A stretch of 64,000 nucleotides of DNA. Source: Coccinella septempunctata. Lineage: Eukaryota; Arthropoda; Insecta; Coleoptera; Coccinellidae. The DNA is taken from the NCBI RefSeq assembly GCF_907165205.1, contig NC_058198.1, positions 10,455,001-10,519,000 of the forward strand, given 5' to 3'. The notes beneath the pieces were generated by a model. It was not told the DNA's origin and did not search any database. It was given only the letters and a program-made list of their open reading frames with translations. Positions 55,047-64,000 of this stretch are shown here, one piece after another. The position numbers were made by a program, and so were the translations under genes. Each line of letters starts with the position of its first letter. Positions within the stretch are counted from its first letter, which is position 1.

Positions 55047-57344
55047 TACTCGATGCTGTTTGCATATCTCCTCAGCAAGTCAACGTTCAATTAACTAACG
55101 TGGGTTGGGAAATGAATTTGGGAAAAAAAAGGAGCAGTTTCCCTTTTTTTTTCGAAAGAGGAGGGCGGAGAGAGAAAAAGCATTAGTCAAATTGCAGGAT
55201 TCATTTCGCTGATGTCTGCCGGTTTATCCATCTTTAGAAACAGTAATTTCATGTCAAATTAAGATTTTTTTCTGGGGTGGAATTCGCGATTGAAATACAA
55301 TGTACAAAAACATTGGTTAAAGAAAGGCTTATTCCAAATTTGTACGTACAGGGTTGAATAAAAACCCTCGAGCAGAAGTGGAGTGGTGATAAAAATTTGG
55401 TGAACATTTGTGAACATAAGATTTTTTCAACGGTGAATATGTCTGTTTCCGAACAGGTTTAATAATTTCTATGCTAATTTTTGTAGCTGTAGGTCTATTC
55501 ACTGTTATCATTATATTTTTGGCTCATTCAACATTTCGTTTAGGCAAGCATTCACCAAGGAATCTGTTGTTGTTAATCGTTCAAATACACCTCATTCATG
55601 CATATAATAGGTTAAAATGATGGAAATAGTTCAACTTACAATCAATGATTTCACGTCAACAAATTTTCTAATCCTTTCATGGGAAATCTGTTTTTCGTAA
55701 AACTCCTGTTAGGCCAGTAGATTGGGGCACTATCCAGGGTTCCATTTCAGCATACGGCGATCCTGCATAAGTGTCTTGAAACATAACGAATTTATAGAGC
55801 ATTCGCCAATTTGCAACCTGTATAGAATCTCAACATAACTATCATTTTCGGGGTTCAAATTAATTTCAGAAAGAATTCTACACAATTCAAGGGTCCCAAA
55901 AAAAAATCTAGCGACATTAAAGAATTCTTCAGTGTATTTCTATGAATCGGAAATCTGCAATAGTCCTCACTATTGAGCTAAAGTAACTTAAGCACAGATC
56001 TTACCTAACCTAGCCTATATATCTAGAAGGCAGTTCAAACCTTGAAAGTTTTTTATGGTAGGTCCTTAACGTGAACTTAGGCCGTGACACTGATTTGAGA
56101 AAAAAGTGGTTGAATATCAGATTGATTAGAAACATCAAGAATACGATATAATTCCATGAATTTTCACAAACGAATAACAAAGGTAAAAGAACTCTCAGGA
56201 ACTGTTATTCTATTAGCGTCAATTACTTGTCAAATTTCCTTTTCCTAATTTTTCATTCTCCTCCAAATTCAGTATGTTGCAGGAGTGATTTGGAAGAACC
56301 CTCTGAGTTTCGGCTGAAAAAATTGCCCCAAAGTTCCTCATCCATCCAGAAAAACTTCGTATTCATTCAACAGGAGAATAAGTACCCTTCTTTTCACGGA
56401 CCAATAATGTTGAAGAACAAAACACATAGTAATCTTCTGTTTTGTTTAATTTTGTAATGAAAATTACTTTAATTTGTTGTAACGTGAAATGGAGCAATCA
56501 TGATAATAAATGTGATCTGTATTATTTTTCCTATGGGATTGTCAATGTTTTTTCATCAGTTATCGAGTAATATCGAAGATTCTGATTCCACAATGTGAAC
56601 TCTAATTCCCAAGATCATGAAATTATTGTCTGCTCAAATATTCTCTTTAGTTACAACATTCAATTTGATTTGATGATCTAATTCTTGAATATAGTGTGAA
56701 ACTGGAGTAGTTTATCAGCTCACAATTGATATAATATATGATTCCTATTGGAAAAGGAAGTCACTCTGCCTCATTGTTAAAAACGGACAAAAATAACAAG
56801 ATCTGTAACTGCAAGAAGAATTCCAGCATATCAAATTGAAGTCAGTGATCTTTCAACAATGGCAAGCTTCGAAAAATATATTTACTTCCTGATACATACC
56901 TGGTCTTGACAGCTTGACTCTAATAGTTGACAATCCTCTGAGAAAACTTGAGCTCCGATCGATAAGAAATTTTTCACTTTCCTTCCTCTTCCAACGAGAA
57001 GGAATTATTGCCCTTAATTGCTGCCCACATATGGAACAGAGGGACCGCACTGATGGCTTTTGCCAGATAATAAGCGTATCGCAGAACTTCCTACGGAAGT
57101 AAATTTTGATAGTGCTATTATTTTTTACTGCTCTTTCTCTCAGGAGTCCATGAGGATATCCCAATACTATATCCACAATATATTTTTATTGAACTCCGCC
57201 ACGAATAATAGCAATTAAAGAGTTCGCTGCTTCCTGCTCTTTATTGTGAGCAATTTTTATGGATACTGGATACTTTCACGAGATATTTACCGATTCACGA
57301 ATTGGAGAATTGTACAGAGCGGTTAGCCCGAAAAAGTGGCCTTT
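55047..57344. other. No firm gene (about 2.3 kb)
   Basis: Includes an orphan CAGGGTTGAATAAAAACCC end near 55350. An acceptor-like tract (TCTCCTCCAAATTCAG, about 56258-56273) precedes an unrecognised 76-codon frame (56227-56457). Confidence 0.45.
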
Positions 57345-57386
57345 TATAAACTTTCATCGCTGTTTTAACCTATACGTTTTTGTCAG
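57345..57386 (+). promoter_or_regulatory. Candidate core promoter (TATA box and initiator)
   Basis: TATAAA at 57345-57350 and TCAGAA at 57383, about 38 bp downstream and close to the usual TATA-to-start distance, followed by the small ORF at 57444. Both are short motifs and could be chance in AT-rich DNA. Confidence 0.3.
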
Positions 57387-57443
57387 AAATTGAATCGATT
57401 AAATGACGTATGGGTTTTTTGTTCCATTATCACAAATATTGAC

Positions 57444-57686
57444 ATGACTAGAATATTTTTAGTTCTTTTTACCCTGAGCATGATTTTAGGTTTTTGTACA
57501 ATGAGAATTGGTACTCCATTAATGCATGCTTGTCATGAATCTGCTAAGGAATTCCCAGAGAGGTTGAAACATATATACACAAACTGTACACCAGTTTCGG
57601 GATTTTTGTCCCTCATTAGTACAGTGCAGTGTAACAAATCTCAACCGGAGGATGGTGTCTCTGAGCGAGGTAGGAGATCATACTGA
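57444..57686 (+). CDS. Candidate small secreted protein or first coding exon
   Basis: 80 codons from ATG 57444, chosen because translation from it begins with a textbook signal peptide: MTRIFLVLFTLSMILGF then C-T-M. The remainder has Cys in HACHES, YTNCTP and TVQCNKS, consistent with an extracellular disulphide-bonded peptide, and one Asn-Cys-Thr glycosylation site. A TATA box and initiator-like motif lie 60-100 bp upstream. GAGCGAG followed by GTAGGA (about 57670) is a possible splice donor, so the 3' part of the frame may be intron read-through. No family is recognised; odorant-binding, insulin-like and neuropeptide patterns do not fit well. Not related to any repeat in the window. Confidence 0.35.
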   Translation: MTRIFLVLFTLSMILGFCTMRIGTPLMHACHESAKEFPERLKHIYTNCTPVSGFLSLISTVQCNKSQPEDGVSERGRRSY

Positions 57687-57689
57687 GGT

Positions 57690-58316
57690 TTGAAATATGT
57701 ATACTGATTGGTTTACATAGAGTTCATCATACAACTTCCACCTCCACCTTTGAATAGGGTTCAACTATTTCTAATTTCAGCAGGCACTGCTATTTTATAG
57801 ATGTGAATCAGATATTGTATTTCCCTTAGGATTTCCGGTTTAAATGGAATTTTCTTAGTTTCAGGCTTTCTATGCTATTTTTGGAACTCTTCTGAATCAG
57901 TTGAAAATAAGAAGAATGTCTTGTCCAAATTTATTTGGCATATAGCCAAATAACTTGAATAAATTGATTAAATATATTGATTCACTAAGATATTTATTGA
58001 AATGGTGGCCGCTATTTTTTATATATCATCATCATTTTTTAGGTAATTTAAATTTTTATATTATTCCTCTTAATTTGTTATTTTATTGACACAATTCCTC
58101 AAGGTCTAATATTTCTTCGCGTTCGTTTTTATGATTCATTTTTCAAAATATTTCGTTTTGGCTTCTTCTATGAGTGTGTTGCTAAATCATTTCGTTATTT
58201 TTGCACTGATGGAAATTCAAAATTTCAATTGATTCAGAATTTCATCGCGTACAAAGCTACTAATAGTAGTATTGATAATCGAAAAAATCACTCATAAAGG
58301 CAATAGATATATAATA
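57690..58316. other. Spacer
   Basis: AT-rich, no recognisable coding sequence. If 57444 is a first exon, this could be its intron. Confidence 0.4.
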
Positions 58317-58880
58317 AACTGATTTAATTCAGATGCATACCACCCGCTGATATAAATATCATCAAGTGTTACGATCTGAATTGAACTAGCCAATTTGCCA
58401 TCGTCAGGGCCCTAAATGGAGTACGCTCTACCGAAGAAAAGCAGATGGAATAGTCTTTCTGTTGAGTGATTGTGGTTGGCTAGTTTTAATTAGATCGTAA
58501 CATTTGTGTATTTTCATATCTGAATTAATTCTTATTATTGTTTCAAACAATTTTTCTAGTGAACTATGTAGGATCTTTAATACAGGAGCATTTTTTACAA
58601 ACAACAATTTCTTATTCTCAATCCTTGTGTTGTTGTTTAGCGAGAAATCCCATAACTTAGAAATATCCTTCAATCAGTATTCAATATTTCGAACACTGAG
58701 TATGTCATTGAAAACACCCTGAATATGGGAATGGTCAAAATTGAGTGGGTGTTCATGAAGAGCAAGAATCGTGCAGTGGGCTGTGATTGTCCAATGCATT
58801 GACGCAAGTGAATCGTATGTTCCGAAGGAACAACGTAAAAGCAATTGAGAGTGATGGCAACATTTTTCGAAATGCAATGA
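58317..58880 (-). pseudogene. Penelope-like element remnant: C-terminal endonuclease region and 3' tail
   Basis: The minus frame at 58877-58674 contains CTILALHEHPLNFDHSHIQG and VFNDILSVRNIEY. This resembles the 'ALAxH...H' and 'VE.N...R' part of GIY-YIG endonuclease domains at the end of Penelope-like elements. A stop follows, then a second frame (58673-58428) ending SQPQSLNRKTIPSAFLR. The 3' tail (58452-58317) is a block of about 135 bp repeated at 61523-61655. It starts with GGGCCCTGACGATGGCAAAT and contains ATCTGAATT and AATTCAGAT arms that can pair. No reverse transcriptase motif was found upstream, so the assignment rests on the endonuclease-like residues and the tail. Confidence 0.4.
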
Positions 58881-61522
58881 GGCTACTGTCGCATGGCAGT
58901 ATCAACTATTTGTGTTGGCATTGAGGACTTCAATAAATCACGTTCAGAGCATACCGCACTGCAAGAACAAATTGAAAATTCGATCGTTTCAGGTTGTTGT
59001 CGCTCTCCAATGTATTCTCATGTTAATTACGGATAGTATATAGTGTTTGCAGTAGCGAACCCTGACAGCATATACATCGTCGGCTCCAACACAAAAGCAA
59101 GACCGAGCTGAACGCTCTGTCAAACCCCCGGATGAATTTCTGCTTTTCCAGACTGAGAACATACTTCAAAGGTGATAAGTGATACTCGATGCAAACACAA
59201 TTTGGAACACCTGGTTTTACATAATCATCATGAAATGTGCGGTGCGTATCCGTAAGGACATTGCACCTGACACATCTGCGATAAGGAAGCTGATAATAGC
59301 GAGATGAAGATCGCTACAAGGAAATGTTCATGAGACCTTCCTCTCATTAGGCCTTAAAATTCACCTGCACTCCTTCGCTCAAGCGAAAAATGGTTACCAT
59401 TTCTGATGAATTAGATTATCGGATTTATTCACTATTAACGAATCAAAAGTTGAAGCTTAATATGGGATCGAGAATTGCAATGAGATGAAAATATGCTTTT
59501 AACTTGAAACATCTGGGATATTCAATATTGATGGTGTGTTTATGCATTGCTCCTGAGAAATAAGACCTAAGAAATTGACCAATTTAATGAGCAGATGGCA
59601 AAGACGTGAGTGAACGCCTTATGTCAATTAGATAGGTCCATTTTTTAGGTTAGGTTAGGTCTAAGTTCTTAGTAACGCTGTACGCTCATGTGCAAAAATT
59701 AATAAAATCTTCACCACAATCTGTTGGAATCAACACTGTGTTCTTTCAAGATTGCTTCATTTTTGACAAAGGCGAAAACTCATAGTAGCCATTGCAGATC
59801 TTACAACAATTTGACGACATGATGGATGGACAAGCTCAGCTTTGGCAGCAAGTTATATTGAGCATTTTATATCTTTTTAATGAAGTCGATTCTTGATGAG
59901 TATGAGAGGACGTCATACCAACTGTAACCACCTTGGAATTCGCACCAAAAACCGAGCAATTTCTGAGAGTTTGTGTTGTCAACACTTTGTTACCTTGCTG
60001 GTGTACTCTTGATTTATTTTGATCGTTTTGTTTTGGTAAAATAGGTTAACTCTATAACCTATTGTTTTCGATTAATTTTTTCATATTCATTTTTCAGTAG
60101 TTTTTCACAATGGGTTCTTTACAAAGTTCGTTTTGAATTTAATCTAAATGCCTATACTACAAGACATACAAGAATTCTGAGTATTCAACGAAACCTGGAT
60201 TTTCAAAAGTGTACTCTTTGTCGATAAAAGCAAGATTCAAGTGTAAAGAAACTAAGGAAAGGATAATTGATCACATTCACAATTTTGTTGTGTTCGTGAA
60301 GGACTGAGGGTTTTCAATTACTCATGATATGACTGAAGATATTTTTTCTTGTCACAGCTATTTTGTTGTTCATACTGATAATGCTACTGATGTTAATGGA
60401 TTTATTGAAGGTGTAGAATTTTATATAGACAATTCTTGGTGAAATGACTTATTTAGATGACTTTTACCTTCTGTCAAAAAATCCTCTCAGTTGAAAACAC
60501 CCTGTATGAGCTAGAAATGAATTGAAAGGAAAGAAACATAATTGGATGAACCTTCCTTTATGCTATTCAGTATATTCGCACAGAAACATTGTTACAGATT
60601 GTCGAAATATCGCAGATCCAATATCAAGATTCCTCCCATCGTGAACACCATCTCCGTCTATCAATATCTCTATGAAATTCGAGAGCATTTCTATTTTATA
60701 CCCCTTTAACGCCATACTGATGGGGCGATAAGGGAACTTTTTTTTGTAAGTTATACACGTATGCCGAATCTACGTTTTACGACCCGAATGTCGTATGCGA
60801 CATAAAACTGATTTCGGTGTACGTGGGAATTTATTGAAGAAAATAGAGTTTCCGCCTATACTATTAGGGCAGGTCGTTTCTGTGGTAACCTCAACTATTT
60901 CCTTCCAGGAAGCCCTTTAACACGTGAATTTTATTCCCTGACTCGCTGGATACGCGTGCGGGTAAAAATACGTGGAACCCTGGCACGCATATACAGTCTC
61001 TATACGACTCGGGATTTGGGGTTTATGTGTGGACATGGCATTAGCGGGAAATGTAGACGGCAACAATCAAGGGGAAATATATGAACATTCACGGCGGAAA
61101 CATAAAGAATACAGGAGTCACAGCTTGATGTTGTTACCCGGAATTGTTGTTATGTGAAACAAAATAAACCCCACAAACCTTGACGGGGGATGCTTTGCAT
61201 ATTTTTCGGGATCTCCTTTCATTCCGCTTAAATATATTCGGGGTCTGAAAGAAGACATCACGTTTCATCAGGTTAATTACTCTAGTTGCAATTATCATTG
61301 AATAATCTTATTCACACTGGTCTTCAGAGATTGACTAAAATCGATTCATTACATTTCGTAGAATAATCTGAATCTGCTCCTATTAATGCTGCAAAATCTC
61401 ACAATTTTGTCTTGAATGATAGTACAGCCTGTGGGTATTATTTTGTAAGATATTTATTGAATTTTTTCATGGCTGAACAGTCTCGTTGAAATATTCAAAT
61501 ATAAAAAAATGTTAATATTACT
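58881..61522. other. No firm gene (about 2.6 kb)
   Basis: TTAGGTTAGGTTAGG, three units of the insect telomere repeat, lies at about 59645-59660. A right-end scrap of MITE family S is listed separately. A GC-richer patch at 60840-61160 has a 61-codon frame and no recognised family. Confidence 0.45.
60410..60504. repeat. MITE family S, right-end scrap
   Basis: TATATAGACAATTCTTGGT, CTTTTACCTTCTGTCAAAAA and the end AAAACACCCTG(TA) match the right end of family S. About 95 bp remain. Confidence 0.6.
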
Positions 61523-61655
61523 GAACTGATTTAATTCAGATGCATACCACCCGCTGATATAAATATCATCAAGTGTTACGATCTGAATTGAACTAGACAA
61601 TTTGCCATCCTCAGGGCCTCAAATGGCCTCCACCAAACAATAGCAGATACTTACC
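61523..61655 (-). repeat. Second copy of the Penelope-like 3' tail
   Basis: Almost identical over about 115 bp to 58317-58430 (GATTTAATTCAGATGCATAC, ACCCGCTGATATAAATATCA, GATCTGAATTGAACTAG). On the minus strand it begins at CCTGAGGATGGC. Similarity continues weakly to 61655. Confidence 0.8.
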
Positions 61656-61658
61656 ATG

Positions 61659-61684
61659 GTTTCTTTCTCATTTGACCTCATCAG
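61659..61684 (-). ncRNA. Hammerhead-like core, minus strand
   Basis: On the minus strand: CTGATGA (61684-61678), GGTCAAATGAGAAA, then GAAAC (61663-61659) and CATGG. Both invariant cores are exact. Stem II is poor here, but the related motif 290 bp away keeps GGACC at the matching place, suggesting decay of a GGTC-GACC stem. Confidence 0.4.
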
Positions 61685-61951
61685 AGCAACATAGCTTTTT
61701 GTCCGATGGAAAAACGTTTGGAGTTTGAGGACTTTTATTCAATGCTGGCACGCGCTACTGAGTACCATCCAGTAACACAGAACGCCACCCAGTATGAAAC
61801 GATATCCGATTCAATCCCATCCAGATAGAAACCCAGACGAAGACAATGGCATGTGTCCCATATTTCCTCTGATTCAGTACGCCGAGTCCTTCAATTCCAA
61901 ACCTTTTTCAATCGGAGGAGAAGCTATGTTGCTTTGATGATGATGACCATG

Positions 61952-61977
61952 GTTTTGGTCCTATTTGATCTCTTCAG
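61952..61977 (-). ncRNA. Hammerhead-like core, minus strand, one core base changed
   Basis: CTGAAGA (61977-61971), GATCAAATAGGACC, then AAAAC (expected GAAAC), then CATGG. It is a sister of the motif at 61659-61684; the flanking GCTCTGA and ACCATGGT are shared. Stem II is about three to four pairs around an AAATAG loop. Confidence 0.35.
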
Positions 61978-61984
61978 AGCAAGA

Positions 61985-62465
61985 CAACTCACACCTCGAT
62001 CAAAATTAATCGAATTGATGGACGCTTTATTCGATGGCAGTAGACGCTTCGATGTATCTGGCAGGTAACAAGATCTACCTCAATTCACTTCTGAATTGAT
62101 GCGAAAGAGTGATTCTTTCCCCAGAAATTAAGGGGGGTCTTTCATATAACTTTTTATTCAACGCCCCTTTCCCTCCAAGTTACAGCCCTTCTTTCAATGA
62201 AGTTTTATTTAGTTGTGAAAAATGTTTGAAGTCATTATAAACTGCCTTGAAATTAGAGAAATTCAGGACGATAAAACTATTTGTCATATGACTTCATTTG
62301 ACAGCAGCTCACTTGATTTTTTTTAATAAATGATAACCTCTCTGTGAATTCATGGGAAAAGAGTATGAGCGTAAATTCTTGCACTACTTTGTCAAGAGCA
62401 AATCAAGTAGAAGAAATTGTTGAACTGAAAAAAGGAACCTTGAAATTATAATTATGTAGCGTAAC
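61985..62465. other. Spacer
   Basis: No gene recognised. The plus frame at 61853-62068 is a shadow across the repeated Penelope-like tail. Confidence 0.4.
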
Positions 62466-62497
62466 GTTTCGGAGTCTATATAAGCTTCCTTCATCAG
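62466..62497 (-). ncRNA. Hammerhead-like core, minus strand
   Basis: CTGATGA (62497-62491), then A, GGA ... TCC as the closing pairs of an imperfect stem II, then GAAAC (62470-62466) and GTTACG. Both cores are exact. The CCTTCGTCTGATGAAGG context is the common tail motif of Penelope-like elements. Confidence 0.4.
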
Positions 62498-62908
62498 ACG
62501 AAGGCCAATTTCTGAAAATTATATAATTAACCCTACACAATTATAAAAGCCTACAAACTTAATCGAACTAACCAACCACAATCACTGGGAGTACAACAGA
62601 GAGACCATTCCATCGAGAAAGGGTATTGTGGGAATTGTTTTGCTCTGTCTCACAGTCCTCTGACCCACTGTTGTAACAAACGGTGTTTATTATTAATCTC
62701 TTTCAAGACAGGGATACTACATTCCATTATCAGTATTCACAGGTGGGGTAAAAATTGAGGTATCGAATTTTCAATTACAGAAACTAAGATATAAAGACAG
62801 AAAAAATCAAAGGACAAGAAAATTAAAGAACAGCGATACAACAAACAAACAAAAAACTGACCGGAAGGATATAATTATTGAAATGGCAACAATTTTTCAA
62901 CAATCTTT
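62498..62908. other. Penelope-related scrap and spacer
   Basis: At about 62555-62605 the plus strand (CCAACCACAATCACT ... GAGACCATTCCATC) matches the minus strand of the remnant at 58505-58440, so a piece of the same repeat lies here in the opposite sense. The rest is unassigned. Confidence 0.5.
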
Positions 62909-63300
62909 CCAGACAAAAAATATTAACTGAAAACAAACGCAGTCGTTCACAAAAATCATTACACAACTCATTTTCTGAAGTGTAGAAGTTTGGGCGTAGC
63001 ACTTATATGGAGAAGTTCCTGTTGGACTACTCAAGCTAGTCGAAAATGAGGAGCTGGGGTAACTTTATAATAGTTTAATGAATCTACAAAAGACCCAAGT
63101 CTTTTCAGACCAAAAATATTAACTGAAAACAAAACCAGTCCTTCACAAATATCATTAAAGAACTCATTTTCTGAAGTGTACAACTTTGGGCGTAGCTGTT
63201 ATATGAAGAAGTTCCTGTTGGATTACTCAAGCTATTCGAGAATGAGGAACTAGGGTAACTTTACAATAGTTGAATGAATCTACAAAAGACCCAAGTCTTA
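62909..63300. repeat. 196-bp tandem duplication, two units
   Basis: The unit from 62909 (AGACAAAAAATATTAACTGA ... AAAGACCCAAGTCTT) is repeated from 63105 with roughly 90 per cent identity by eye, and the second unit ends ACCCAAGTCTTATG. Both contain TTGGGCGTAGC and AGAAGTTCCTGTTGGA. Non-coding. It may be part of a retroelement terminal array or a young satellite seed. Confidence 0.85.
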
Positions 63301-63980
63301 TGTGAAGAAAGCTCTGTATCCAGATTGATAACTATCATTGCTTTGGATAGAAATAAGCGAGCGACTTCTTCAGACGTGGTTAATCTTGTTCAATTCGTCC
63401 TGTTCAAATATCTTAAGTCAAATAGGGACTCCTGAAATCCGTTATGGCGAGCTAAAGCGTAAGTGTTAATTTCTACTTCCGTCCCTCTCGTGTATACCTT
63501 AATTGATTTGAGAACTTGCCACAAATTGAATCATAAAACACTCGACTTAATTAGGTTCAGTAGGAAATGATAATAATCAGAGCATTCCGACCTTAAATCC
63601 CGAGATGATCGTAGCCTGTAGGCGCTTAGAACAAGATGGCTGGGCCATTTGTCCGACTGATAATTTCAGAATGGCCACTGTCACATCGTACTCATACCGT
63701 ACGTTGAAGATCTCGGGTCACCATCTGCGACAAGTTGTAGCATTAGGACGATGTATTAATTCCATCTGATATTTCTTCGAGATTATGACCCATTGAGTCC
63801 TTTCCTTTTATGTCCGTACAGGAAAAGGTCGATGCCATTATGAATTTGTTTTAAGAACATAATTACGAAGAATATTTTATCAATAATAGTTTTGTCGAAC
63901 AGATGTATGTCTACTTTTCTATTACAAGAAAGACAAATATGTGAAAAAGGTTCAATCATTATTTCATTTCAATATCAATA
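63301..63980. other. Spacer, no gene recognised
   Basis: No motif-bearing frame. Confidence 0.45.
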
Positions 63981-64000
63981 CAGGGTGAACCTTCGACTTG
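63981..64000. repeat. MITE family R, copy 6 (cut by window end)
   Basis: TA then CAGGGTGAACCTTCGACTTG, the left end of family R. The rest lies outside the window. Confidence 0.75.

Noticed and set aside
1..64000. CRISPR arrays, operons, bacterial terminators or ribosome binding sites
   Set aside because: None seen; the sequence has eukaryotic (insect-type) transposons and no bacterial gene organisation.
1..64000. Endogenous viral elements
   Set aside because: No viral polymerase, capsid or envelope motifs were recognised; all reverse-transcriptase traces are non-LTR or Penelope-like.

Overview
This window looks like intergenic or intronic DNA from an insect, possibly a beetle. That is an inference from AT-rich base composition, the transposon families present (Tc1, mariner, several non-LTR retrotransposons, a probable Penelope-like element), spliceosomal-type splice signals and the absence of bacterial gene organisation. 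No multi-exon host gene can be followed through it. Most of what can be identified is mobile DNA in successive states of decay and nesting.

Layout. 1-5.7 kb: the 3' part of a Tc1 element (copy 1), two different RNase H-bearing LINE remnants and an old Tc1 relic. 5.7-10.7 kb: mostly unassigned, with a hammerhead-ribozyme-like motif, a 237-bp hairpin and a scrap of IS630-Tc1-mariner (ITm) transposase. 10.7-12.2 kb: Tc1 copy 2. 12.8-16 kb: a stack of LINEs, in which a minus-strand RNase H LINE is split by a plus-strand LINE and by a minus-strand LINE with an R2-type (restriction-endonuclease-like) tail. 17.4-27.4 kb: three mariner copies (A, B, C). A lies inside, and C next to, copies of an inverted-arm ITm element. 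The interval also has a THAP-like exon fragment at 21.2 kb and a 5S-rRNA-like scrap at 26.1 kb. 28.3-31.7 kb: TA-flanked MITEs and a 1.4-kb fold-back element. 32.6-34.2 kb: Tc1 copy 3, the only copy with an unbroken transposase frame (340 codons). 35.2-36.5 kb: a 5'-truncated LINE reverse transcriptase with a C-terminal C2H2 finger. 37.4-48.7 kb: a dense MITE and fold-back field, including a 1246-bp almost perfect palindrome and two abutting fold-back elements. 49.3-52.2 kb: a dead Tc1-like element into whose terminal region Tc1 copy 4 inserted. 53.4-55 kb: a MITE inside a MITE. 57.3-57.7 kb: a small ORF with a signal-peptide-like start and a TATA box, the best candidate for a host gene. 58.3-63.3 kb: probable Penelope-like remnants with repeated hammerhead-like motifs, and a 196-bp tandem duplication.

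How the parts relate. Nearly all the MITE and fold-back families share ends beginning CAGGGT flanked by TA. One fold-back family has the same arm sequences as the element carrying the DLAPLD-type ITm transposase scraps. I infer that a single mariner-like transposase family, now broken here, mobilised most of the non-autonomous copies. The long hairpins are plausible sources of double-stranded RNA if transcribed. I did not find a convincing new multi-gene system. The items most worth following up are the serial hammerhead-like motifs, the intact Tc1 copy with an insertion-created start codon, the giant palindromes, the THAP-like exon and the small secreted-protein candidate. All repeat relationships were judged by eye, not by alignment software.
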